Assembly: GCA_945957385.1 (NCBI GenBank)
Contig: CAMFKP010000010.1
Location: 1-64,000 of the forward strand
Direction of reading: 5' to 3'
Source of the DNA: an uncultured Aeromonadaceae bacterium
GTDB lineage: Bacteria > Pseudomonadota > Gammaproteobacteria > Enterobacterales > Aeromonadaceae
DNA length: 64,000 nucleotides
The position numbers were made by a program, and so were the translations under genes. How positions within the stretch are numbered: the first letter of the stretch is position 1; every line of letters begins with the position of its first letter. Below the pieces are notes generated by a model that ran no database searches, had not been told where the DNA came from, and worked only from the letters and a program-made list of their open reading frames with translations. Below are positions 56,081 through 64,000 of the stretch, piece by piece.

Positions 56081-56112
56081 AAAAACCGGAGGTTGTTGAG
56101 GCCTCCGGTTTT
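56081..56112 (-). terminator. Terminator-like hairpin in the guaC leader
   Basis: Minus strand AAAACCGGAGG pairs with CCTCCGGTTTT around a 9-base loop and is followed by a TTTTTTG run. It lies 104 bases past the yfaP stop and 38 bases before the guaC start. It can end the yfa transcript; it also falls right at the predicted 5' end of the guaC mRNA. Confidence 0.85.
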
Positions 56113-56116
56113 CAGC

Positions 56117-56144
56117 ATTCTAGCCAGAATATCTTCATCTACAA
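56117..56144 (-). promoter_or_regulatory. Predicted guaC promoter
   Basis: Minus strand TTGTAG, a 16-base spacer and TAGAAT. Start of transcription would be near 56110, at the beginning of the hairpin described above. Both boxes match the sigma-70 consensus well, but this is by eye. Confidence 0.5.
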
Positions 56145-56215
56145 GTCTGCAAAATTACATTTATTCGACGTATGATTGGCGGTTAAGCAGCGCTTTGTTC
56201 CGCCGAGGTGGCGGC

Positions 56216-57001
56216 TCAAGGCAACACGAATTGCTTGACCAGGGTTAACTCGCCAGCACGGCGCAGCGGAACCCGAAATGTCTGTTGCTGTTCATTCGCC
56301 TCACCCTCGTCGGTAATAATGCTGACTTGCGCGGTTGTCACGCTCTGCTCATCTTCGCCGCTGCCGTAATAGTTCACATACACCAGATAGTTGCCTGCTT
56401 GCGGGGCAGGGGAAGAGAAGATCTCCGGGCCATAGCCTGTCGTGACATCAACATCCAGCGCGCCACCGTTATTCAGCACCCGGTTGGCGTAGAACACATG
56501 TTCACCATCCGGGGTGACGACATGCAGATCCAAATCGGTGTTGTCTGTATCCCAGGCGAGCAAGATGCGTAACTTGGGGCGGGCCTGGCCTTGTCGCTCA
56601 TCATAAAATTGTACCCGTCGTTGTACCAGTCCGTCAGGAGAGCGCAACTCGACACTGTTGCTGCCACTGGCAAAGGCGTAAGGGCGGGCAAAACTGCCAT
56701 CATCATTAATCTGTTGTGGCATCGGAATGCCGTTGACGACCAGGGTGTAGGGACCGCGTGACTCTTTGGGGCGATCATGGATTTGACCGCGGATCAGGCT
56801 CTCCTTGCCCTGATCCGGCGCTGCCGAGACAGAGTTGGCGGGATAGTTGATTTCCTGCAGATAGCCATCGGCATTGTCGGTTCCAGAACGCCAGCCACCA
56901 CTGGGGTGTTGTAGTTCGATAGACTCTTTTGCCTGCAAGGCTGAGCCCACTAAGCCGGTGAGCAATATCAAGGCGGTATGTAACAGGATGTGGTGCTTCA
57001 T
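56216..57001 (-). CDS. yfaP: YfaP-type DUF2135 exported protein
   Basis: 261 residues. The signal peptide is MKHHILLHTALILLTGLVGSALQA. An N-terminal Ig-like part (GPYTLVVNGIPMPQQINDDGSFARPYAF) is followed by DUF2135: LRILLAWDTDNTDLDLHVVTPDGEHVFYAN, then GALDVDVTTGYGPEIFSSPAPQAGNYLVYVNYYG. The Asp-rich loops could bind calcium. Its start overlaps the YfaQ stop (ATGA), so it is the last gene of the yfaA-T-S-Q-P unit. The function is unknown; it probably works in the periplasm with the alpha-2-macroglobulin. Confidence 0.9.
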   Translation of the reverse strand: MKHHILLHTALILLTGLVGSALQAKESIELQHPSGGWRSGTDNADGYLQEINYPANSVSAAPDQGKESLIRGQIHDRPKESRGPYTLVVNGIPMPQQINDDGSFARPYAFASGSNSVELRSPDGLVQRRVQFYDERQGQARPKLRILLAWDTDNTDLDLHVVTPDGEHVFYANRVLNNGGALDVDVTTGYGPEIFSSPAPQAGNYLVYVNYYGSGEDEQSVTTAQVSIITDEGEANEQQQTFRVPLRRAGELTLVKQFVLP

Positions 57002-58689
57002 AGTTCCCCTCTCACCAGCCGGCGGGCTAGCTGTTCAATATAGGTTTCATCGGCACCGGCTGGATGGTGAGCGAGCGCCAGATGCAAATATTCATGGGTG
57101 AGCGTGATTCGACTATCCAATGTAGTCGCCGGGCGCAAGTAGATACGTTGCGCCTTCTGATCGGCATAGGGCCGGCCCTGATGCAACAGACAGATCTGGG
57201 GGAGGGCAATTGCTTCGTAACCGGGTAGCGTGTCCAGTACTGATTGCCATGTGATCAGTTGTTGTTTCAGCCAATGTGCGGGTTCCTGCAATGGTTGGCA
57301 CTCGGGATGTCCCTCTGCACCACGCCACGTCAGATGTGCATCCGGATAGGCGCGAGCCAGAATTTGTACAAAGTCCAGCCCCTGCTCTTGCCAGGCAAGT
57401 GCTTGCTGCCAGCTCAGACGATTGCGCGCACCTTGATGCTGATGGTATTGCACTGTCACTGCCGAAAGTTGTAACCCGGAAGTAATACGTGCCGCACTGA
57501 GGGCGGCTACCGATGCCGGTAATGAGGAGACCCGTTGTAGTGCCGACGTATCGTCGATACTCAGGCACTCGCCCTGGTAACGGGTGTGTTGGTACAGATA
57601 GCTGCGAGCCGCAACAGCCAGTGCCTGGGCAGCTTGTTGGGATGGCGCTTTTCCTTCTCGGTCCACGACACGCGCCACGTACTCTGTTTCGGAAAGACGT
57701 CCATACAATGCCAGCTGTCCTATTGAATCTGCTTCCAGCCAGAATGGCTCGCGACCGCTTTGCCAAGTCAACTGTTGTCCGTTTGTAAAGGTGAATGTGT
57801 AATGTCCAGCGAGCGGTTGCGTGACTGCCGCTAACCGCTTGCCTTGGCTATCTTCTACCGACTGCAGAGGGTAGCGGGCAAAGAAATGTACACGGACACA
57901 ACTGTTGTCTGCGTTGCGGCGAGCCAACAGAATCTTGGCGAGTTGAGGAGCTAACCGGTGCATCACCTGCTGGCTGTTACCCAAACCTGAAAACCAGATC
58001 GGTACATCATTCTGCGTCCAGCCAGCACCGCCACCTAGGCGTGTACCATCCAGGGGCTGTGTGAATGTTTTGACGATAGCCAAGGTTCCCAATGTGGGTA
58101 ATGCGTCGCGCCCGCGGCCTTGCAAGTTATTGCCAATTAGTGCCGCTTTGGCTTGTTGGCGGGGCTCTGCCGGTATGTTGGCCAGTAGTTGCAACAAGGA
58201 TGTGACGGTAACCAACTGATGTTCATCCAGCTGCTGTAGATCTGACAACCACTCGGGAGCTGAGCGCTGCGACCAGTACGAACGCCAAGTGACGGGATCG
58301 ATATGTAGTCTGGCCGGAGAAAAATAACGTCCGCAGGAGCGGCTTAACGCATCACTGCGATCGACCGATTGTTGTGGTTCACAGCAATAACGATCCTCAG
58401 CCGGATGCTGGCCGTCACACAGCATTTTTTGCTCGGGTTGATGGGTATCCACCAGATAGATAAAAACAAACAGCTTCCACAAGCTACCCAGTGGGGTCAG
58501 CAAGCGTGGCGGCAACGTACCTTGGGTGCGCTCCCCATTATGTTGCCATTGCCACCACTGCGCTGTGTCATGTTCAGCCAGGGCCAACTGGTCGTTACCC
58601 CGGCTGTTCATGGCACAACACGCTATGGCCAGCGTGAAAGCGCGTGCCAGCCAGCGCTTAGTCAATGTGCCACTGTGCTGTTTGGACAT
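56998..58689 (-). CDS. yfaQ: YfaQ (DUF2300): PBP-like, SpoIID-like and HEXXH motifs
   Basis: 563 residues, exported (signal about 1-31). DUF2300 has no assigned function that I know of. I see three layers. Residues 60-260 look like a penicillin-binding fold: SxxK at Ser69-Lys72 (PLGSLWKLFVFIYLVD), ALSRSCGRYF in the SxN position (Ser118-Cys-Gly) and KTFT (207) in the KTG position. Residues 335-455 resemble SpoIID: EYVARVVDREG, QAAQALAVAARSYLYQH and LSWQQALAWQEQGLDFVQILARAYPDAHL. The end has HEYLH (532-536), a zinc-protease-like motif. It overlaps yfaS by 32 bases. The domain proposals are inference from motifs. Confidence 0.85.
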   Translation of the reverse strand: MSKQHSGTLTKRWLARAFTLAIACCAMNSRGNDQLALAEHDTAQWWQWQHNGERTQGTLPPRLLTPLGSLWKLFVFIYLVDTHQPEQKMLCDGQHPAEDRYCCEPQQSVDRSDALSRSCGRYFSPARLHIDPVTWRSYWSQRSAPEWLSDLQQLDEHQLVTVTSLLQLLANIPAEPRQQAKAALIGNNLQGRGRDALPTLGTLAIVKTFTQPLDGTRLGGGAGWTQNDVPIWFSGLGNSQQVMHRLAPQLAKILLARRNADNSCVRVHFFARYPLQSVEDSQGKRLAAVTQPLAGHYTFTFTNGQQLTWQSGREPFWLEADSIGQLALYGRLSETEYVARVVDREGKAPSQQAAQALAVAARSYLYQHTRYQGECLSIDDTSALQRVSSLPASVAALSAARITSGLQLSAVTVQYHQHQGARNRLSWQQALAWQEQGLDFVQILARAYPDAHLTWRGAEGHPECQPLQEPAHWLKQQLITWQSVLDTLPGYEAIALPQICLLHQGRPYADQKAQRIYLRPATTLDSRITLTHEYLHLALAHHPAGADETYIEQLARRLVRGEL

Positions 58690-61600
58690 CAGCTTCTTGC
58701 GCCTGTTGGTCTGGCTGATACATCAGGAACAAGCGGGCAGCAGGGAGCGTAAACTTGCCGCGACTCCCGAGGCGAAGTAATTGCCGTTGCACCAGTTCAC
58801 CTGAAAGCTCAGGTACGGGGACCTGATAACTCAGTACTCCCTCTTCAAATTGGCTGCGGGTGAAGTCAACCGGAGTGTCGTTGCCATCTAAGCCTGCAAT
58901 GGCAATACCCCAGGTTGAGGGTTCGATACTGCCTCCTGGCGGTAGTGGTACTTCAAGTAATCCGTATCGGTAACGTTGTCCTGCTTGCGGTTGCAACTTT
59001 ACTTCGTCAACGTACAGGCGGTTAGTCTGCAACGCTGTAAGTGAAGTGACTGGTTTGGCTTGATAGCCGGCATTGTTTTCCAACGGAACCAGTTCATACA
59101 ACGTGCGCTTGATGCTCACCGGCAGTGTATCCGCCGTCGTGGTACGACTGCGGTACTGCAGCGTCAGCGTGTGTTCGCTACCCGTGTCGCCCGTGATGCG
59201 TAATGACTGTGGTGGCACCTTGCCCTGCCAGTGCCAGACAGTTGCACCACTGATACTGGTTTGGGCACGCCAGTCCCCTTCTGGAGTCATGTGGTCGTTA
59301 GTCGTAGCCAATGATGATTGCCGGATCCAGTCGAGCAGAACAGCTCGATCCAGAGTCGGCATGGCGCGTGCCGCCGAGATGATCTGCTGGTCTGCGGCGG
59401 AGTCAGATGGGCGAATTAACCATTGTATCAGTGCTGAGTCGGCAGTTTTGGCAACATCCTGAAGTGTCTGCAGACGTTGTTGCAAGGCCGCGGCAGGTTC
59501 GCTGTGCAGTTGATGATGCAGGCGCTGGCTGAGTAGTGTCGCCAAAACCAACCCATCATGGCTGTCGGGGGACAGCATGATCAGACTGGCACCAGGTGTA
59601 ACGATTGTGCGGTCGTTGGTCTCTGGAGGCTGGCCCCATTGAGCTAATAACGCGTCATCTGCACCTTGTAATAGGTTTTGGATAGGCAGCCCCATCTGCT
59701 GCATCCAACCAAGAGCCAATAGACGATGCAGTAGTGGTTCATTCTGGCCATTCTGCTGGTAAAGAGCCAACAGCGCATCACCTTGCCCTTCGGGCAGCGG
59801 GAGGCCCAGGCTTTGCATCGTGAACCAGTCGACGTAGTAGGCATAACTGCTTAATAGCAGGGTGCCCTGTGTTTGGTCTCCCCACCAGCCAAAGCTGCCA
59901 TCAGGATTAGCCATGTGCACGAGACGCAGACGCTGGGTCAGTAAGGTCTGGCGCAGCGGTTCTGCTAGTTGAGGATCGGTCTGTAATCGGTAGGCGATAG
60001 CCAGTGGTAATAAACGACTGGCCGTTTGCTCGAGACAGCCGTACGGGTAGTCGATCAGAGAGTCCATCAGGTTGCGTAGCGCCGCCGCATGGGAGTCATC
60101 AGCGTAGAGCTCAATCTTGTCGGCATCAGCAGGGAGTGACAGCGTGAGGTTATTCCCGGGCTGAATTTTTTCCAGGCGTTGTTGGTGCTGGCTGCGCCAG
60201 TCGACAGGTTCAAGCGATATGGTTGTTTCCAGCGCATCGGTTTGTGTCGCTGCTTGCAGCTGCACTGGAAGTGGTTGTGCCTGATGGAGGTGAACGGATT
60301 GTCGCAGCCAGTTTGGTCCGGGAGCCAGTGCGATGGATGAATCTTGTTGCAGCGATGGCCACTGGATGGTCGCTGGCTGCTCTTTATCTCCACGATTAAA
60401 GGCAATCCATTCCAGAGTAGGTTGATCACCCTGACGGAAATGGGTCGGCCCGCTCCATTTGAGGTAGAACGGTTTGTCAGACAGAACGGTTTGTTGCTGT
60501 TGGCCGACGATTCCATCATCGGTATAAGCACGCACCACCACGCGCCAGCGTGTTAGCGCATCGGGCATCACGAAGCTGACTTCTGCCTTGCCATCGGCGT
60601 CGGTAATGACGTCAGGGCGCCACAAGGCGGTATCCTGGTCGTCGCGTCGCGGTCGCTCCAATACCTTGACTCCGCGCTCATGTCGCTGGTTGGCGGGGGT
60701 GATACCGTTGCCCAGATGCGGAATAGACATATCATAGGTAATGAAGTTCAGGCTGGAGGTCGTTCTGACATTGTTACGGCGCGGATGATAGAAGAACTGA
60801 TGAATATCTGGCGCCAGCTCTGGTTGCAGCAGATAAACCATTTCATCCACCACACTGACGACGACATGGCTGGACTTGGGCTGGCCATTGACGTGGGTAT
60901 TCAATGTGAGTTTGACGTTTTCTCCTGGCAGATAACGGGATTTGTCACTGCTAATACCGATCGTTACCTGTGGTTGGCGAACCAGCAGGCCGACATTTCG
61001 GAATTGATAGTCACCATTTTGTACGTTCAGTACTGATAGCGTCATGTTCGGTGCGTATTCTGCCTGAATAGGTATTTTCAGCTCCCACTGGGTGGCATTT
61101 AACTTGCGCGCTTGCACCCAGTCCGCGCCTTCAGACAGCAAGGCGTGGTGTTCAATGCCATCACGTTCTAGCGTTACCAGGGCCTCATCGGTGGCGGCAG
61201 GGAACGAAAGCAGCAATGTGGCGGTTTTCCCCGCATCGTAACGCGATTGATCAGGGTGAATCTCGATGACGCCAGGGGCGGTTTGCAGTCCTGGTCCGGC
61301 GACCCAGTGGCTGGTGGCGGCGATCAGATTGCCGGCTGAATCGCGAAGTGTGAGACGATATGACCCTGGGTCTGACAAGGGCAAATCCAGCGAGTTACTG
61401 CCCGCGGCCAATGCTCCCTCCACCAGTTTGCGATCCTCAAGACGTAACCACTGGTACCGGGCCGGTGCTTCAGCTGGATTGGTGTTTTGACCATTGGCGG
61501 TATGCCAGCTGAATGTAATGGTATCTCCGGGTTGACTGAACTGGCGTGGGGCTTCGATTCGATACGGAGTCATGCCGCGCTCGATCAGGATCTCCAGTGT

Positions 61601-63289
61601 TCGCTTGACGCGCCATGCCGCATCGTCATTGGCCAATAACGTCAATACGTACCGACTCGGTTCTGAGGCAGGAGGCAGTGTGAAACTGGCTTCCCCCTGA
61701 GCATCACTTTTTAACTCCTGTTGTTGCAGCTTGACTGGAAACTGGGCGGAGAAGCGCAACTCATCTTCAACCATGCTGAGTTGCTGACCTTTCAAGCTGG
61801 CTGATATGTCAGCATTGGCCACTGGCGTGCCATCGGGATAATGTAAGCGAATCTTGCCGGTGACAGGCTCTCCCGTTTTGAAGTTCGGTTTGTCCAGCTG
61901 CATCTCGATGTCAAAGTGTGGCTTGATATATTCGGCAACCCGAAATGCGGCACTATAGCTATCGCCATTTAGCGTGGCCCGAATCTCATATCCACCAGGA
62001 ATGGCATTGTCTGGCAAGATCACGCTGGCATCGGCCCCCGAACTGGCTTGCCAGGGTCGATGCTGCTCCAATAACGGCAGGCCGGAGGGATCGATCACGC
62101 TGACCGTCAGTTCATTGGCATTGACTAAAGTGGAGGTCCTGGCGTCGGTAAAATGCCGAGCCAAGAACTTCATTTGTACCTTGTCACCCGGACGATAGAG
62201 TGGTCTATCGGTCACTGTATAGAGCTTGGTGTTGTAGATTTCACTGTCGTAATAGAAGTTTTCTGCAATCGTCAGACCGCCCTGTTTATCGAGGGCCAAC
62301 AGATAGCTGTGCTCTGGGCTGGAATGGTTAAGCAACGCTAAGCCTTGCCTATCGGTGGTCTGCCGCTTCAATGTCCCCAAGCCATCAGTCCAGATGACAT
62401 CTGTGCCTGTAGCGGGCTTGCCACTGTGCCTATCTACGCTCCATGCCAGCAATTGTTGGCCCGCAATCTTGCTGATCAATACCGAGTTGGAGACAAACAC
62501 CAGAGTGGTTGCCCGATGTCCACCTATGATCGCCTCAACCAGATACAGTCCGGGAGCCTGTTTGCCCAGTGGCACCATGACATTGCCGGGACGTGATGCG
62601 ATGAAGTCACTACTACTGCCTTCGAGCCGGACTCCATTTGGTGGTGTAATACCTTTGGCCTGCCAAATGGGGTAACGGAATTGGGTGATGAGAGGTAGGG
62701 ATTTTAATGGTGCATAGGGTGCAGGTGCCTCATAACGCGTAGGTTCCGGAATGTATTGGCTGGTGGCTAGCTCCGGAACATGGGCGGTAACCTTTTGTCT
62801 TCCCTCTGCGGAAAAAACGCGTTGCCATGAGCGGCGCGAGCTCTTGTACCATGAGTCCCACAAATAGCTCAGTGTATTGGCCGCACCTTCACCGCGGTAT
62901 TCGGCCTTCACCAGAACGCGGTGCAGATTCTTTTGCTGTTGCAAAAAACTCAGCGGATCTGGAATGCGGTACAGGCGGATATCTGCTCCGCCATACTGCT
63001 CCAGATAGTATTGCTCCCGGGCATTGGCCTCGATACGAACGCGCGCCTCTTCATCACTCCCATAGCTGCTGTCACTGAGGAGATAGAAACTGGATCCGCT
63101 CAGCGGGGTATAGTTGCTGACAGGGACCGGCTGCAGGGATGCCTGCTGCTCAGCCAATGTTGCCCTTTGCTCATCAGGTGTTAGCGTGTCGCCATCAGCT
63201 TTCGCCAGACAGGGTAGACAGCTCAGCGTGACAAAAAGCCCAGCCGATAGAAGCCGAGAAAATTGGGATTGTTTTCTGTAGGTTGCCAC
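58658..63289 (-). CDS. yfaS: Bacterial alpha-2-macroglobulin YfaS with CLEQ thioester
   Basis: 1543 residues from a GTG (VATYRKQSQFSRLLSAGLF), six bases after GGAAGGA; the ORF-track ATG five codons earlier lacks that spacing. Signal peptide to about residue 31. MG-type beta domains follow (for example YNTKLYTVTDRPLYRPGDKVQMKFLAR, LNTHVNGQPKSSHVVVSVVDEMVYLL and the TALWRPDVITDADGKAEVSFVMPDALTRWRV stretch). The thioester motif YPYGCLEQTASRLLPLAIA has Cys at about 1085. These proteins trap proteases in the periplasm through bait cleavage. It overlaps yfaT by 67 bases. Confidence 0.94.
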   Translation of the reverse strand: MATYRKQSQFSRLLSAGLFVTLSCLPCLAKADGDTLTPDEQRATLAEQQASLQPVPVSNYTPLSGSSFYLLSDSSYGSDEEARVRIEANAREQYYLEQYGGADIRLYRIPDPLSFLQQQKNLHRVLVKAEYRGEGAANTLSYLWDSWYKSSRRSWQRVFSAEGRQKVTAHVPELATSQYIPEPTRYEAPAPYAPLKSLPLITQFRYPIWQAKGITPPNGVRLEGSSSDFIASRPGNVMVPLGKQAPGLYLVEAIIGGHRATTLVFVSNSVLISKIAGQQLLAWSVDRHSGKPATGTDVIWTDGLGTLKRQTTDRQGLALLNHSSPEHSYLLALDKQGGLTIAENFYYDSEIYNTKLYTVTDRPLYRPGDKVQMKFLARHFTDARTSTLVNANELTVSVIDPSGLPLLEQHRPWQASSGADASVILPDNAIPGGYEIRATLNGDSYSAAFRVAEYIKPHFDIEMQLDKPNFKTGEPVTGKIRLHYPDGTPVANADISASLKGQQLSMVEDELRFSAQFPVKLQQQELKSDAQGEASFTLPPASEPSRYVLTLLANDDAAWRVKRTLEILIERGMTPYRIEAPRQFSQPGDTITFSWHTANGQNTNPAEAPARYQWLRLEDRKLVEGALAAGSNSLDLPLSDPGSYRLTLRDSAGNLIAATSHWVAGPGLQTAPGVIEIHPDQSRYDAGKTATLLLSFPAATDEALVTLERDGIEHHALLSEGADWVQARKLNATQWELKIPIQAEYAPNMTLSVLNVQNGDYQFRNVGLLVRQPQVTIGISSDKSRYLPGENVKLTLNTHVNGQPKSSHVVVSVVDEMVYLLQPELAPDIHQFFYHPRRNNVRTTSSLNFITYDMSIPHLGNGITPANQRHERGVKVLERPRRDDQDTALWRPDVITDADGKAEVSFVMPDALTRWRVVVRAYTDDGIVGQQQQTVLSDKPFYLKWSGPTHFRQGDQPTLEWIAFNRGDKEQPATIQWPSLQQDSSIALAPGPNWLRQSVHLHQAQPLPVQLQAATQTDALETTISLEPVDWRSQHQQRLEKIQPGNNLTLSLPADADKIELYADDSHAAALRNLMDSLIDYPYGCLEQTASRLLPLAIAYRLQTDPQLAEPLRQTLLTQRLRLVHMANPDGSFGWWGDQTQGTLLLSSYAYYVDWFTMQSLGLPLPEGQGDALLALYQQNGQNEPLLHRLLALGWMQQMGLPIQNLLQGADDALLAQWGQPPETNDRTIVTPGASLIMLSPDSHDGLVLATLLSQRLHHQLHSEPAAALQQRLQTLQDVAKTADSALIQWLIRPSDSAADQQIISAARAMPTLDRAVLLDWIRQSSLATTNDHMTPEGDWRAQTSISGATVWHWQGKVPPQSLRITGDTGSEHTLTLQYRSRTTTADTLPVSIKRTLYELVPLENNAGYQAKPVTSLTALQTNRLYVDEVKLQPQAGQRYRYGLLEVPLPPGGSIEPSTWGIAIAGLDGNDTPVDFTRSQFEEGVLSYQVPVPELSGELVQRQLLRLGSRGKFTLPAARLFLMYQPDQQAQEADVQTAQWHID

Positions 63290-63867
63290 CGTGTGTCCTT
63301 CCATTGCGTCATTTGTTGCAGGCTGACGGCACGCAGGCCGTTGTCATTGGGGGTGATGGTTCCTGTGTGATAGGCGATGTACTGTCCCATCCATACCATC
63401 AGGTGTTGTGCATCCCCCTGATCAAAAAACAATAAGTCGCCAGGTTGTGCATCATTAACAGAGCGGCCGACAAATACACTGTTGTGTTGAACCAATGCCT
63501 GCGCTGTGACGAATGCTTTAATCTCGCCATCAATGTCCTGCCAACGGAAACGCAGTTGTTGTCGTTGCTGTGCTTGCAAGGTTAATGGCGGTGGCAGTTT
63601 TTCAGCCGCAATACCGCTGGCTTGTTGCCAGCGCAGATCGTGTTCGGCCAGTGCCTCACTGACAGCAAAACGGATCAAGCCAGCGCAGTCCCTGTGTACC
63701 CAGCGAGGCGATGGCCGCCGGATTTGCTCATCCACTAAACGCACGAACCAGGCACGAAAGCGTTGTGACTGCTGACTATTCAGTTGCAAGCCTTGTGCTT
63801 GCGAGTCAACTTCCAGGCCTAGCACTGGCGTCGTCATCAGCAGCACAGAGAGCAACAGCCACTTCAT
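63223..63867 (-). CDS. yfaT: YfaT (DUF1175), NlpC/P60-like exported protein
   Basis: 214 residues. The signal peptide is MKWLLLSVLLMTTPVLG. Cys61 in VHRDCAGLIRFAVSEAL and His155 in PGDLLFFDQGDAQHLMVWMGQYIAYHTG have the order, spacing and context of the catalytic Cys-His pair of NlpC/P60 peptidases. GDLLFF before the His strand is especially typical. It may cut peptidoglycan stem peptides or another amide in the periplasm. Its ATG overlaps the yfaA TGA, and its 3' end overlaps yfaS, so the unit is tightly coupled. Confidence 0.88.
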   Translation of the reverse strand: MKWLLLSVLLMTTPVLGLEVDSQAQGLQLNSQQSQRFRAWFVRLVDEQIRRPSPRWVHRDCAGLIRFAVSEALAEHDLRWQQASGIAAEKLPPPLTLQAQQRQQLRFRWQDIDGEIKAFVTAQALVQHNSVFVGRSVNDAQPGDLLFFDQGDAQHLMVWMGQYIAYHTGTITPNDNGLRAVSLQQMTQWKDTRWQPTENNPNFLGFYRLGFLSR

Positions 63868-64000
63868 TGAGCCTCATCCTGCCAGCGCAGTGGATACCAG
63901 TGACTGCCTTCTGTAAGCGTAAAATGTTGCCTTACCTCGGTTTGAATGGAGAGCGGTGGCATGCCGGCGAGTGTTTTCAGTCGCGGCTGAAGGTAATAGC
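63864..64000 (-). CDS. yfaA: YfaA-type DUF2138 protein, C-terminal end only
   Basis: Only the last 45 codons lie in the window, reading YLQPRLKTLAGMPPLSIQ and ending SHWYPLRWQDEAQ. The stop overlaps the yfaT start as ATGA. Position before yfaT identifies it as yfaA by analogy with the E. coli yfaA-T-S-Q-P order; the fragment alone is too short to prove the family. The gene continues beyond 64000. Confidence 0.7.
   Translation of the reverse strand, partial: YYLQPRLKTLAGMPPLSIQTEVRQHFTLTEGSHWYPLRWQDEAQ

Overview
The window is chromosomal DNA of a gammaproteobacterium, visibly GC-rich with several AT-rich pockets. Two gene blocks match Escherichia coli gene order as I remember it: ileX-rpoD-dnaG-rpsU-tsaD-plsY-folB-cca-ygiM-ygiF-glnE (3734-22859) and dsbD-cutA-aspA-fxsA-groES-groEL (22939-29535). 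Type II secretion genes of the Aeromonas exeAB kind sit inside the first block, which points to the Aeromonadales or a near relative. I cannot name the genus. No phage, insertion sequence, CRISPR array or rRNA was seen.

Layout. 1-3092: a 9-bp tandem repeat at the left edge, about 800 bp without a supported gene, a yibI-yibH membrane-fusion pair and an outer-membrane barrel gene. 3734-8549: tRNA-Ile2(CAU) and the macromolecular-synthesis operon rpsU-yqeY-dnaG-rpoD. 8730-22859: tsaD, plsY, folB-folK, cca, exeA-exeB, ygiM, a phosphate transporter with its DUF47 partner, the CYTH/CHAD enzyme ygiF, and glnE. 22939-29535: dsbD, cutA, aspA, then fxsA and groESL, each behind a near-consensus heat-shock promoter. 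29710-31095: a low-GC reductase gene with a MerR regulator.

31316-41286 is a phosphate/zinc region. It holds two tandem PhoA-type alkaline phosphatases with an unknown exported protein, a Zrg-like ABC system (His-rich DUF2796 protein, ATPase, FtsX-type permease, DUF3299 protein), a third alkaline phosphatase lipoprotein, a DUF1566 protein and an unknown cytosolic protein. Alkaline phosphatases need zinc, so the neighbouring zinc-type uptake genes make functional sense. 41440-52790 is a starch region: a GH13 lipoprotein, mltA, a 1059-residue multimodular GH13 enzyme and a 1535-residue multimodular GH57 enzyme. Five copies of one binding-type module are shared between the last two. 52870-56043: an Lrp/AsnC regulator divergent from a YjeH-type exporter, a small YjfB-like protein and guaC.

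56216-64000 (minus strand, running off the right edge) is the yfaA-T-S-Q-P operon around a bacterial alpha-2-macroglobulin. This is the most interesting part. The macroglobulin keeps a CLEQ thioester motif. YfaT has an NlpC/P60-like Cys/His pair. YfaQ (DUF2300) appears to combine a penicillin-binding-protein-like SxxK domain, a SpoIID-like domain and a C-terminal HEYLH motif. Together these suggest an envelope system coupling protease trapping to peptidoglycan work.
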